A stretch of 15,364 bases of DNA from Caldifarciminota bacterium (lineage in GTDB: Bacteria; WOR-3; Hydrothermia; WGAB01). A model generated the notes under the pieces. The model ran no database searches, was not told the origin of the DNA, and saw only the letters and a list, made by a program, of their open reading frames with translations. Shown in pieces: positions 1-5,716 of this stretch (the stretch's first letter is position 1; each line of letters starts with the position of its first letter). The DNA is taken from contig WGAB01000280.1 of NCBI GenBank assembly GCA_015489295.1, positions 1-15,364 of the forward strand. Direction: 5' to 3'. The translations under genes and the position numbers were made by a program.

Positions 1-172
1 CAAAGAGTTCAAAGAACCCCTGTTCGCCCATCTTCTGGATGATCTCGCGGGGGTACCGGCTTTCCCGGTCCAGCTCGGCGCGCACGGGTTTGATGTACCG
101 TTCCGCGAACTCGCGGGCCGCACGGGCCAGATTCTTCTGCTCCTCGGTGAGCCCATAATCCATGCTCTCCAT
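1..172 (-). CDS. Acyl-CoA dehydrogenase, N-terminal part (runs off window)
   Basis: Only the first 57 codons are present; the gene continues beyond position 1. The N-terminus contains MDYGLTEEQ, then a helical stretch with EFAERYIKP and RYPREIIQKMGEQGFF. This is the usual opening of the acyl-CoA dehydrogenase N-terminal helical domain (flavoenzymes that oxidise acyl-CoA to trans-2-enoyl-CoA). The ATG at 172-170 overlaps the lipB stop (TGATG). An AGGAGG at 185-180 lies 7 nt upstream, which favours this start over the in-frame ATG at 163, although 163 gives the more typical family N-terminus. Translational coupling to lipB is likely. Substrate class and catalytic base cannot be judged because the FAD-binding and C-terminal regions are outside the window. 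Confidence 0.82.
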   Translation of the reverse strand, partial: MESMDYGLTEEQKNLARAAREFAERYIKPVRAELDRESRYPREIIQKMGEQGFFELF

Positions 173-870
173 CACTTTGCCTCCTCTTTTCCCGGTTCCA
201 GCCCCGGCAAATCCTCTAAGCGCCGGGGTTCCAGCGACAGTTGAAACACCTCTTCAAAGGCCCGAATCACCCGGTTCTCCACCTCCTGAAGGTCCACAGG
301 ACGGCCCAGCAGCCGTTCCAGGCTGGTCACCCCCCGGTCCTGGATGCCGCAGGGCAGGATCAGGCGGAAGTGTTCCAGGTTGGTGTTGACATTGAGGGCG
401 AAGCCGTGGAACGACACCCGCTGGTGCACGGCCACACCCAGGGCCGCGATCTTGTCGTTGCCCACGAACACGCCGATGTAGTCGGGATCGGTGTGGGCCT
501 GAACGCCGTAGGTGGCGAGCACCCGGATCAGGGCCTCCTCAATGGACAGGATCAGGTGCCGAACCCGGCTCAGGCTGTCGTTCAACTGAAAAATCAGGTA
601 GCCCACCAGTTGCCCCGGGCCGTGGTAAGTGACATCGCCGCCCCGTTCCACGCGAAACACGGAAATGCCGAGTTTTTTCAGGAACTCCGGCGCCACCTGG
701 ATATGGCGGGGATCGCCCCTGCGCCCGAGGGTGATCACCGGATCGTGTTCCAGGAGGATCAGGGTATCGGGGATCCGCTGGGCCACGCGAAGGCGATGGA
801 GCCGTTTTTGAAGGTCCCAGGCCCGGTCATAGGGCACCCGGCCCAGGGAAAGCACAAACCCCGGTCGCAT
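172..870 (-). CDS. lipB: Octanoyl-[acyl-carrier-protein]:protein N-octanoyltransferase LipB
   Basis: LipB moves an octanoyl group from acyl carrier protein to a lysine of lipoyl domains (2-oxoacid dehydrogenases, GcvH), the first step of endogenous lipoate synthesis in the cytoplasm. The 232-residue product has the family signatures: EHDPVITLGR at 41-50, RGGDVTYHGPGQLVGY at 77-92, the catalytic lysine in NDKIAALGV (K140), HGFALNVN at 155-162 and the catalytic cysteine in LPCGIQDRGVTSL (C174). The open frame extends upstream to 1080, but that part is the antisense of the neighbouring glycosyltransferase. The ATG at 870 gives the normal LipB N-terminus. There is no Shine-Dalgarno, and a -10-like TAAAAT (883-878) ends 7 nt before the ATG, so the message may be leaderless. 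The stop overlaps the start of the acyl-CoA dehydrogenase gene. Confidence 0.93.
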   Translation of the reverse strand: MRPGFVLSLGRVPYDRAWDLQKRLHRLRVAQRIPDTLILLEHDPVITLGRRGDPRHIQVAPEFLKKLGISVFRVERGGDVTYHGPGQLVGYLIFQLNDSLSRVRHLILSIEEALIRVLATYGVQAHTDPDYIGVFVGNDKIAALGVAVHQRVSFHGFALNVNTNLEHFRLILPCGIQDRGVTSLERLLGRPVDLQEVENRVIRAFEEVFQLSLEPRRLEDLPGLEPGKEEAK

Positions 871-875
871 CGGGG

Positions 876-900
876 TTATTTTACAGCGGGGCTGTATGCT
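876..900. promoter_or_regulatory. Divergent promoter region with dyad between lipB and the glycosyltransferase gene
   Basis: The 38-bp gap carries a -10-like TAAAAT on the minus strand (883-878) and TATGCT on the plus strand (895-900). Each ends 7-8 nt from the start codon it faces (870 and 909). Neither gene has a Shine-Dalgarno, so both mRNAs may begin at or near the ATG. Between the boxes is a 15-bp dyad, TACAGC-GGG-GCTGTA (882-896), whose outer bases overlap both -10 boxes. That arrangement would suit a shared operator. No convincing -35 element was found for either direction. The assignment is inference from position and sequence. Confidence 0.45.
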
Positions 901-908
901 TACTTGCC

Positions 909-2534
909 ATGAAGCGGCGATGGGGCGCGCCTTCCTGGGAAGTCGGCCTTCTTCTGATGGCAGCGGTGCTGAGGGTGCTCCATTTCCTCGTGCCCCGCTC
1001 CCTTTGGCTGGACGAAGCCATGCTGGCCCACACGCTCCGGGATTTTTCCCTGGCCGCGTTCTATCGCCAGATTCCTTCAAACCAGGTGGTGCCTCCGCTG
1101 TTCGCCGCGGTCCTCAAGGGCATCCTGCAGTGGGGCGGCACCTCGGAGTACCTGCTGCGGGCCCCGGCCCTGGCCGCTGGCCTCGCCGCCCTGTACCTCT
1201 TTTCTCGGCTCTTGAGGGAAAGCGGGGTGCCTCCCGGGCAGCGTTTCCTGGCCCTTTTCCTGTTCTCCCTGTGCGAGCCCCTCATCTACTATGCCGCAGA
1301 ACTCAAGCCCTACATGGTAGACGCTTTCTTTGCGCTTTTGCTGGCCCTGTGGCACCTGCAGGGTCGGCTGCAGCGACCTTCCCCTGCCGTGGCCCTCGTC
1401 GTGTTCCTGGCCCCGCTGGCCTCCTTCCCCTCGGCCCTGATCCTGGTGGCAATCCTCTTCGCCCTGGCCCTGCAGGCGAAACGGGTCCCCTGGTGCCTGG
1501 CCCTGCTCCTGGCCGTGCCCCTGGCCCTGGACCTCGGGCTGTTCTGGCAGGTGGCCCGGCAGCACCCTGGCCTTGTTCGTTACTGGCAAACCGGGTTTTT
1601 GCACCTCTGGCCGCCGGCTTCGCTGGCAGGCTCCCTGGTGGGCATCCCCCTGCGGTTCTTCAAGTTCCTGCTGGGCATTGCTCCCGGCGTATGGATGGGG
1701 TTTCCCGCGGACCCCTGGCCCGTGGTGCCCCCAACCCCCGCGTTTCTGGCCTATCTTGGTCTTGTGGCCTTTGCGCTGTTCCTCTTCGTGCTGGGCCTGT
1801 TTGCCAAACCCCCGGTGCCTCGCGCGTTGGCCACCTTTCTCAAGGTGCTGGTGCTCCTGTTGATCGGGGCGGGAACCCTGGGCCTTTACCCCCTGTCCGG
1901 CCGGCTCCTCCTTTTCCTGGTGCCCTTTGCCCTCCTTTACCTGGCCCGCGGGGTGGACACGCTCTTCTCCCGGGCTGCGGGCCGCGGGAAACCCTGGGCC
2001 GTGCCGGCCCTGCTCTTTTTAGGCTATTTCCTGGCCACCGGGGTGTACCACCTCCGGGTTCCCCGGGTACGCGACCACCTCAAGGGGCTGCTCCTGGCGC
2101 TCCGGCCCGTGCGTACGCCGGTACTCGTGTACCAGAACGCCTGGCCCCAGGTCCTCTGGTACGCGCCCCTGATGAAACTGCCCCTTCGGCGGTTCCATGC
2201 CTTTGCCGACACCTCCGACCTTGCCGTGGACTCCCTGGTTCCCTCGGGGGCCATTCTGTTTTCGGCGGTCAACCCCCGAGACCGGCACCTGGTGCCACGG
2301 ATCCGCCGATACCTGGAAAAACGGGGCTTTGAGGTGGTGCGAGAACTGCAGGCGACCGGAGCCCGGTTGTGGTGGGTTCGGGGCCCCTTACGGCAGCACC
2401 AGGATTCGCTGGATACCGGTGGCGCCGCGGAGCCAGTACACCCCGGCGGGCAGCCGCACGGGCTCGCCGGGCCGGAGCCCTCCCCACAGGCGGCCGGTGG
2501 CGCCGTACACCTGTACGGGTTCGGGCAACGATAA
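909..2534 (+). CDS. Polytopic membrane glycosyltransferase, GT-C fold (GT39/ArnT-like)
   Basis: This is a 541-residue integral membrane protein with many Leu/Ala/Phe-rich transmembrane segments from about residue 11 to 380, followed by a soluble C-terminal region. Near the N-terminus, RSLWLDEAML (30-39) carries the Asp-Glu pair (D35, E36) that in GT-C enzymes lies in the first extracytoplasmic loop and is needed for catalysis. YYAAELKPYMVD (127-138) matches the second conserved loop of this superfamily. Such enzymes transfer sugars from polyprenyl-phosphate donors to lipids or proteins outside the membrane; donor and acceptor are unknown here. There is no Shine-Dalgarno before the ATG. The natural family end seems to be near residue 493 (LWWVRG); the last 48 residues are read antisense through the 3' end of the phosphoesterase gene and look like non-native sequence. 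Confidence 0.8.
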   Translation: MKRRWGAPSWEVGLLLMAAVLRVLHFLVPRSLWLDEAMLAHTLRDFSLAAFYRQIPSNQVVPPLFAAVLKGILQWGGTSEYLLRAPALAAGLAALYLFSRLLRESGVPPGQRFLALFLFSLCEPLIYYAAELKPYMVDAFFALLLALWHLQGRLQRPSPAVALVVFLAPLASFPSALILVAILFALALQAKRVPWCLALLLAVPLALDLGLFWQVARQHPGLVRYWQTGFLHLWPPASLAGSLVGIPLRFFKFLLGIAPGVWMGFPADPWPVVPPTPAFLAYLGLVAFALFLFVLGLFAKPPVPRALATFLKVLVLLLIGAGTLGLYPLSGRLLLFLVPFALLYLARGVDTLFSRAAGRGKPWAVPALLFLGYFLATGVYHLRVPRVRDHLKGLLLALRPVRTPVLVYQNAWPQVLWYAPLMKLPLRRFHAFADTSDLAVDSLVPSGAILFSAVNPRDRHLVPRIRRYLEKRGFEVVRELQATGARLWWVRGPLRQHQDSLDTGGAAEPVHPGGQPHGLAGPEPSPQAAGGAVHLYGFGQR

Positions 2535-3548
2535 CGGCCGGCCCATTCGTACCAGCCGGGTCACGACCCGCTCGGGCGGTGCGTCCGATGCCTCCTGCAC
2601 CGCCACCAAGTCCAGGGAAAACCCGAAGTAGGGGTCCGGTTCCGGCTCGCCGATGCGGTAAAAGTAGGCCTCGAGGTGGCCCAGGGAATCCAGTTCAAAC
2701 AGCAGAAAGTGGTAGCAGGCGCAGCCGTAGGGCGGTGGCGACAGGGGATAGGGATAGATCGGGGAGCCAGCGCCGCCGCTGATGATGTACCACACGCCGT
2801 TGTACTCGTGCCGATCGTAGAAATGGTGGTGTCCGAAGAAGGCCATCGGCACACCGCGCTGGCTCAGGAGCCAGGTGAATTCCTCGGTGTGGCTCGCCTC
2901 GTAGTTGGGCTGGGGATAGTAGTTCTCGTAGCCCAGGCAGTAGGTGGTGTCGTGGCCGGGCTGGTACGGGGGCACATGGGCGAACACGAAGCTGATCATG
3001 CCCCGGCTGTTGGCGTCCTGCAGCAAAGAATCCAGCCAGGCCAGCTGGTCCCAGGAGATGAGGTAGTCAATGTAGTGGCCGTAGGCGCCGGTGCCCGGAT
3101 TCTGCTGGCAATCGGCCAGCACGATGAACCGGTACCGGCCGTAGTCCCACACATAGTCGGTGGGGCCGAAGATGGAATCGTACATCCAGGGGCCTTCGTC
3201 GGCGTAGAGTTCGTGGTTTCCCCGCACGGTGAGCACGTTGGTGGCAAAAGAGTCCACCAGGCTCATGAAGTGGTAATACTCGCTCCGGTAGCCGTGGCGC
3301 ACGAAGTCTCCGCCGTGCACCACGAACAGGGGGTTCAGGGCGTTGATCCGTTCGCGGGCCAGGTGAAAGATGCTGTCGGCGTTCGGGCCGGAGCCGGGCC
3401 GGGAATCGCCCAGGAACACGAACCGCAGGGGGTAGGTCACCGGGGTGCTGGCAATCCGTTCCAGCACCAGGGAGGTGGGATGGTTCTGCAGGGCTGCCGC
3501 TGTGCCCACCAGCACCCAGAGCCAGCCCAAGGAAACCCATCGTTTCAT
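2388..3548 (-). CDS. Secreted calcineurin-like metallophosphoesterase with T9SS-like C-terminal sorting domain
   Basis: The 386-residue protein begins with a signal peptide (KR, then a hydrophobic stretch to about residue 20, AAALQ). The metallophosphoesterase motifs follow in order: GDSR (47-50, with Arg in place of the usual His of GDxH), GGD (79-81), GNHE (110-113), the single His in FAHVPPY (H191), and GHHH (239-242). Together they predict a dinuclear metal phosphatase or phosphodiesterase; the substrate is unknown. The last ~45 residues (VQVYGATGRLW..LRPGEPVRLPAGVYWLRG..QRILVLP) resemble the beta-sandwich sorting tails of type IX secretion cargo, implying surface or extracellular export. 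A GGAGGT at 3560-3555 lies 6 nt before the ATG. The 3' end overlaps the convergent glycosyltransferase frame. It probably has its own promoter. Confidence 0.87.
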   Translation of the reverse strand: MKRWVSLGWLWVLVGTAAALQNHPTSLVLERIASTPVTYPLRFVFLGDSRPGSGPNADSIFHLARERINALNPLFVVHGGDFVRHGYRSEYYHFMSLVDSFATNVLTVRGNHELYADEGPWMYDSIFGPTDYVWDYGRYRFIVLADCQQNPGTGAYGHYIDYLISWDQLAWLDSLLQDANSRGMISFVFAHVPPYQPGHDTTYCLGYENYYPQPNYEASHTEEFTWLLSQRGVPMAFFGHHHFYDRHEYNGVWYIISGGAGSPIYPYPLSPPPYGCACYHFLLFELDSLGHLEAYFYRIGEPEPDPYFGFSLDLVAVQEASDAPPERVVTRLVRMGRPLSLPEPVQVYGATGRLWGGLRPGEPVRLPAGVYWLRGATGIQRILVLP

Positions 3549-3582
3549 CGTTTGACCTCCGCCGTGCCCCTCCGCACTGCCA

Positions 3583-3588
3583 ATTATA
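3583..3588 (-). promoter_or_regulatory. -10 element for the metallophosphoesterase gene
   Basis: The minus strand reads TATAAT exactly at 3588-3583, about 35 nt upstream of the ATG at 3548, leaving room for a short leader with the GGAGGT ribosome-binding site. No strong -35 is seen at the usual spacing. It is back to back with the tRNA promoter on the other strand. Confidence 0.55.
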
Positions 3589-3604
3589 CCTCAAGGTGTG
3601 GCCC

Positions 3605-3633
3605 TTGCATCCCCTTCGGCTCCGGCATACAAT
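3605..3633 (+). promoter_or_regulatory. Sigma-70-type promoter of tRNA-Ala
   Basis: TTGCAT (3605-3610) and TACAAT (3628-3633) are separated by exactly 17 bp and stand 13 bp before the mature tRNA start at 3647. That is good agreement with a housekeeping promoter. The transcript would begin around 3640. It probably also feeds the thioesterase-HAD-MBL genes downstream, since no terminator is visible between the tRNA and 3744. Confidence 0.7.
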
Positions 3634-3646
3634 ATGCTCCGCCTGT

Positions 3647-3719
3647 GGGGCCGTAGCTCAGTTGGGAGAGCGTCAGGCTGGCAGTCTGAAGGTCGTGGGT
3701 TCGAATCCCACCGGCTCCA
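3647..3719 (+). tRNA. tRNA-Ala (anticodon GGC)
   Basis: A complete 73-nt cloverleaf can be drawn. The acceptor stem is GGGGCCG (3647-3653) with CGGCTCC (3712-3718), including a G3:U70 wobble pair, the classic alanine identity element. The D stem is GCTC/GAGC. The anticodon stem TCAGG/TCTGA holds the loop CTGGCAG, giving anticodon GGC (3680-3682). The T stem is GTGGG/CCCAC with loop TTCGAAT. The discriminator base is A at 3719. The 3' CCA is not encoded (the next bases are CTT), so it must be added by a nucleotidyltransferase. Confidence 0.97.
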
Positions 3720-3723
3720 CTTC

Positions 3724-3737
3724 CTCCTCTCCAGGAG
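3724..3737 (+). promoter_or_regulatory. Small hairpin covering the thioesterase ribosome-binding site
   Basis: CTCCT (3724-3728) can pair with AGGAG (3733-3737) around a 4-nt loop. AGGAG is the Shine-Dalgarno of the gene starting at 3744 (6-nt spacing). The stem lies 4 nt after the tRNA 3' end, so it could affect tRNA 3' processing or translation. Only five base pairs support it. Confidence 0.3.
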
Positions 3738-3743
3738 ATCCCC

Positions 3744-4166
3744 ATGGCGCAATCCTTTGGCATGGATGACTTCTGCTTTGCCTGTGGCAAAGCCAATCCC
3801 ATCGGCCTGAAACTCCAGATCCATCCCCACCCAGAAGGCGGCGCCGTCGCAGAGTTCACCGCGGCTCCTGAGTACCAGGGCTATGAGGGGGTCCTGCACG
3901 GGGGCATCGTGGCCACCCTCGTGGACGAGGTGATGGTATGGGCCTCCTTCTTTCAGGGGTTTCCGGTGGTCACCGGCACCCTGACCGTCAAGTACCGCAA
4001 GCCCGTGCCGGTGGGCGAACCCCTGGAAGTCCGGGGCTGGCTTGTGGACACCGATCGGCGGCGGGTCCGCGCCCGGGCCGAGATCCGGCACCGGGGCCAG
4101 GTGCTGATCACCGCAGAGTCCCTGCTCATCCGGGTTCCGGTCACACGCCATGATTCTGCTGTTTGA
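3744..4166 (+). CDS. PaaI-type hotdog-fold acyl-CoA thioesterase
   Basis: The 140-residue protein matches the PaaI/YbgC-like hotdog thioesterases that hydrolyse acyl-CoA to free acid and CoA. Visible signatures are CFACG (11-15) followed by NPIGLKL, typical of one PaaI subgroup, then the active-site helix region YEGVLHGGIVATLVDEVM (47-64) with the HGG turn and acidic D61/E62. VTGTLTVKYRKPVPVGEPL (77-95) is the conserved central strand segment. Length is normal for a single-domain hotdog protein that works as a dimer or tetramer. The ATG is chosen from AGGAG at 3733-3737. The gene follows the tRNA by 24 bp and overlaps the next gene by 17 bp, so it is the first protein gene of a three-gene operon. 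The acyl substrate cannot be told. Confidence 0.88.
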   Translation: MAQSFGMDDFCFACGKANPIGLKLQIHPHPEGGAVAEFTAAPEYQGYEGVLHGGIVATLVDEVMVWASFFQGFPVVTGTLTVKYRKPVPVGEPLEVRGWLVDTDRRRVRARAEIRHRGQVLITAESLLIRVPVTRHDSAV

Positions 4167-4842
4167 CATCGACGGCACCCTGATCCTTTCCGGTGGCGCT
4201 GGCCGACGGGCCTTTGAACGGGCGTTCCGGGAGCTCTACGGCATCCCCGAGGCCATGAAGGACTACGCACCCCAGGGCAAAACCGACTATCTGATCGCCG
4301 CCGAACTGATCCGGCGCCACCTGGGGCGTGCCCCCAGGGACGGCGAGGTGGAACAGGTGATCGATCGGTACGTGCGGTTTCTTCCCGAGGAGGTGGCCCG
4401 GTCGGCGGGCTACCGGGTGTTGCCCGGGGTCAAGGAGGTGCTTAGCCGTCTGCACCGGCACCCGGCGGTGCTCCTGGGCCTTGCCACCGGCAACGTGCGG
4501 GAGGGCGCCCGCATCAAACTGGCCCGGGGGAATCTGAACCGGTACTTCGCCTTCGGCGCCTTTGGCGAAACCTTTGTACGGGCTGAGATCATCCTGCGGG
4601 CCCGGGAGGAGGGCCTGCGGCGGGCCCGGCAGCAGGGGATTTCCCGGCCCCGCATCGTGGTAGTGGGCGATACGCCCCTGGATGTGGAAGCCGCCCGGCG
4701 GGCTGGGGCTGAGGCCGTGATCGTGCGCACCGGCCCCAGCACCCCGGAGGAACTGGAGGCCGCCCGGCCCGACCTGCTGCTGGACACCCTGGAGGACCCC
4801 CGTTTCTGGGAATTCCTGGGCCTTTCCCATGAAGCCCCCTGA
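4150..4842 (+). CDS. HAD-superfamily hydrolase (phosphoglycolate phosphatase-like)
   Basis: The 230-residue protein has all four HAD motifs. Motif I is FDIDGTL at 5-11, with nucleophile D6 and acid/base D8. Motif II is LATGN at 111-115 (T113). The motif III lysine is in RIKLARGN (K123). Motif IV is VVGDTPLDVEAA at 171-182 (D174, D178). The helical cap inserted between motifs I and II (about 15-90) is the arrangement of phosphoglycolate phosphatase and beta-phosphoglucomutase-like enzymes. It is therefore most likely a small-molecule phosphatase; the substrate is unknown. It overlaps the thioesterase by 17 bp and the downstream MBL gene by 14 bp and has no clear Shine-Dalgarno, so translation is probably coupled to the gene before it. 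Confidence 0.87.
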   Translation: MILLFDIDGTLILSGGAGRRAFERAFRELYGIPEAMKDYAPQGKTDYLIAAELIRRHLGRAPRDGEVEQVIDRYVRFLPEEVARSAGYRVLPGVKEVLSRLHRHPAVLLGLATGNVREGARIKLARGNLNRYFAFGAFGETFVRAEIILRAREEGLRRARQQGISRPRIVVVGDTPLDVEAARRAGAEAVIVRTGPSTPEELEAARPDLLLDTLEDPRFWEFLGLSHEAP

Positions 4843-5539
4843 GATCCACCGGTTCGTCGTCGGTCCCCTGGCCACCAACTGCTACGTGCTGGCGGCCGGA
4901 GGTCGGGCCATCGTGGTGGACCCGGGCGACGAAGCCCACCGCCTTATCCAGTGGCTGGAAACCCGGGGGCTCCGGCCTGCAGGCATCGTCAACACCCATG
5001 CCCACTTTGACCATCTCCTGGCCGTAGAGCCCCTGCGCCAGCGCTACCGCATCCCCTTTTACCTCCACCGCGACGAAATCCCCGTGCTCCGCCGCCAACG
5101 GCGTTACCTGCTGGACAACTTCGGCCTGGACCCCGGCGAGCCCCCAGAACCCAACCAACTGCTCACCGATGGCCAGGGGCTCTGTCTCCCTGCCGACGGC
5201 CCCCTCCAGGTGGTTTCCCAAAACTCTTCCCATGCCGAAGGGTTCCTGATCTGCCTGGAGGTGGTGCACACCCCGGGCCACAGCCCGGGCTCGGTATGCT
5301 ATCGGGGCGAGGGCTTTGCCTTTGTCGGCGACCTCATCTTTCAGGACAGCGTGGGCCGGGCCGACCTGAGGGGCAGCGACCCCGAGGCCCTGCGCCGCTC
5401 CCTAAAGCGGCTCCTCACCACCTGGCCGCCGGACACCGTGCTCTACCCGGGCCACGGCCCCGAAACCACCCTGGCCCGGGAATGCCGCCACAATCCCTTC
5501 CTGCTGCAGTGGTTCCCGGACCTCTGCCCGGGAACCTGA
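4829..5539 (+). CDS. Metallo-beta-lactamase-fold hydrolase (glyoxalase II-like)
   Basis: The 236-residue protein has the zinc-binding THAHFDH motif (56-62), a second metal histidine in HTPGHSPGS (H147/H151 region), the bridging aspartate in VGDLIF (D168) and a final histidine in YPGHGPETT (H209). This is the pattern of glyoxalase II-like hydrolases, which often split thioesters such as hydroxyacylglutathione. The N-terminal FVVGPLATNCYVL is also typical. Residues 96-140 form a somewhat longer loop before the HTPGH motif. The start at 4829 overlaps the end of the HAD gene by 14 bp without a strong Shine-Dalgarno, implying translational coupling. It is the last gene of the tRNA-led operon. Substrate assignment is not possible from sequence alone. 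Confidence 0.87.
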   Translation: MKPPEIHRFVVGPLATNCYVLAAGGRAIVVDPGDEAHRLIQWLETRGLRPAGIVNTHAHFDHLLAVEPLRQRYRIPFYLHRDEIPVLRRQRRYLLDNFGLDPGEPPEPNQLLTDGQGLCLPADGPLQVVSQNSSHAEGFLICLEVVHTPGHSPGSVCYRGEGFAFVGDLIFQDSVGRADLRGSDPEALRRSLKRLLTTWPPDTVLYPGHGPETTLARECRHNPFLLQWFPDLCPGT

Positions 5540-5592
5540 TCCGAATCCGCGTCACCGGTTCCACCACCTAACCGAACTTGACAAGCCTTATT

Positions 5593-5609
5593 TGTTCCGT
5601 TTTGGAACA
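5593..5609. promoter_or_regulatory. Dyad, possible enhancer (activator) site for the hydrogenase promoter
   Basis: TGTTCC-GTTTT-GGAACA is a perfect 6-bp inverted repeat with a 5-bp centre. Its centre (5601) is about 96 bp upstream of the start predicted from the sigma-54-type promoter at 5672-5687, inside the range usual for sigma-54 enhancer sites. A related looser pair, GGAACC (5531-5536) and GGTTCC (5557-5562), lies farther upstream. The binding protein is unknown. Confidence 0.4.
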
Positions 5610-5671
5610 CCGGGGCCAGACCGCCCGTCGCTTCGCCGCAAGGCCGCCGCCTGGTCCGCCCTTCTCGCCTC

Positions 5672-5687
5672 TGGCACAAACCTTGCA
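5672..5687 (+). promoter_or_regulatory. Sigma-54 (-24/-12) promoter of the hydrogenase operon
   Basis: TGGCAC-N5-TTGCA matches the sigma-54 consensus closely. The invariant GG (5673-5674) and GC (5685-5686) are separated by exactly 10 bp. Transcription would start near 5697, giving a leader of about 20 nt that includes the strong AAGGAGGT (5705-5712) just before the GTG start at 5717. No sigma-70 -10 box is found in the 177-bp gap. This predicts expression that depends on RpoN and an ATP-driven activator. Confidence 0.65.
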
Positions 5688-5716
5688 ACCTGCCGGAGGG
5701 AACCAAGGAGGTTACC

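Noticed and set aside
871..1080. 70-codon N-terminal extension of lipB
   Set aside because: It is antisense to the glycosyltransferase 5' end, has low-complexity Gly/Arg/Pro composition, and LipB proteins normally start at the position of the ATG at 870.
896..2332. 478-codon plus-strand frame overlapping the glycosyltransferase
   Set aside because: Its translation is rich in Pro/Gly/Ala/Arg without any domain, the usual shadow in GC-rich DNA. The other frame has clear membrane segments and family motifs.
5531..5562. GGAACC...GGTTCC as an intrinsic terminator after the MBL gene
   Set aside because: The stem is only 6 bp with a 20-nt loop and no T-tract follows.
5578..5606. TTGACA at 5578-5583 as a sigma-70 -35 box for the hydrogenase operon
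   Set aside because: At 16-19 bp spacing only sequences such as TTTGGA occur, with no -10-like box, whereas the sigma-54 elements downstream fit very well. TTGACA is also part of a chance short palindrome (CTTGACAAG).
5681..5708. CCTTG/CAAGG pairing that could hide the hydB ribosome-binding site
   Set aside because: The upstream arm lies within the -12 promoter element, so it would not be in the transcript if the start is near 5697.
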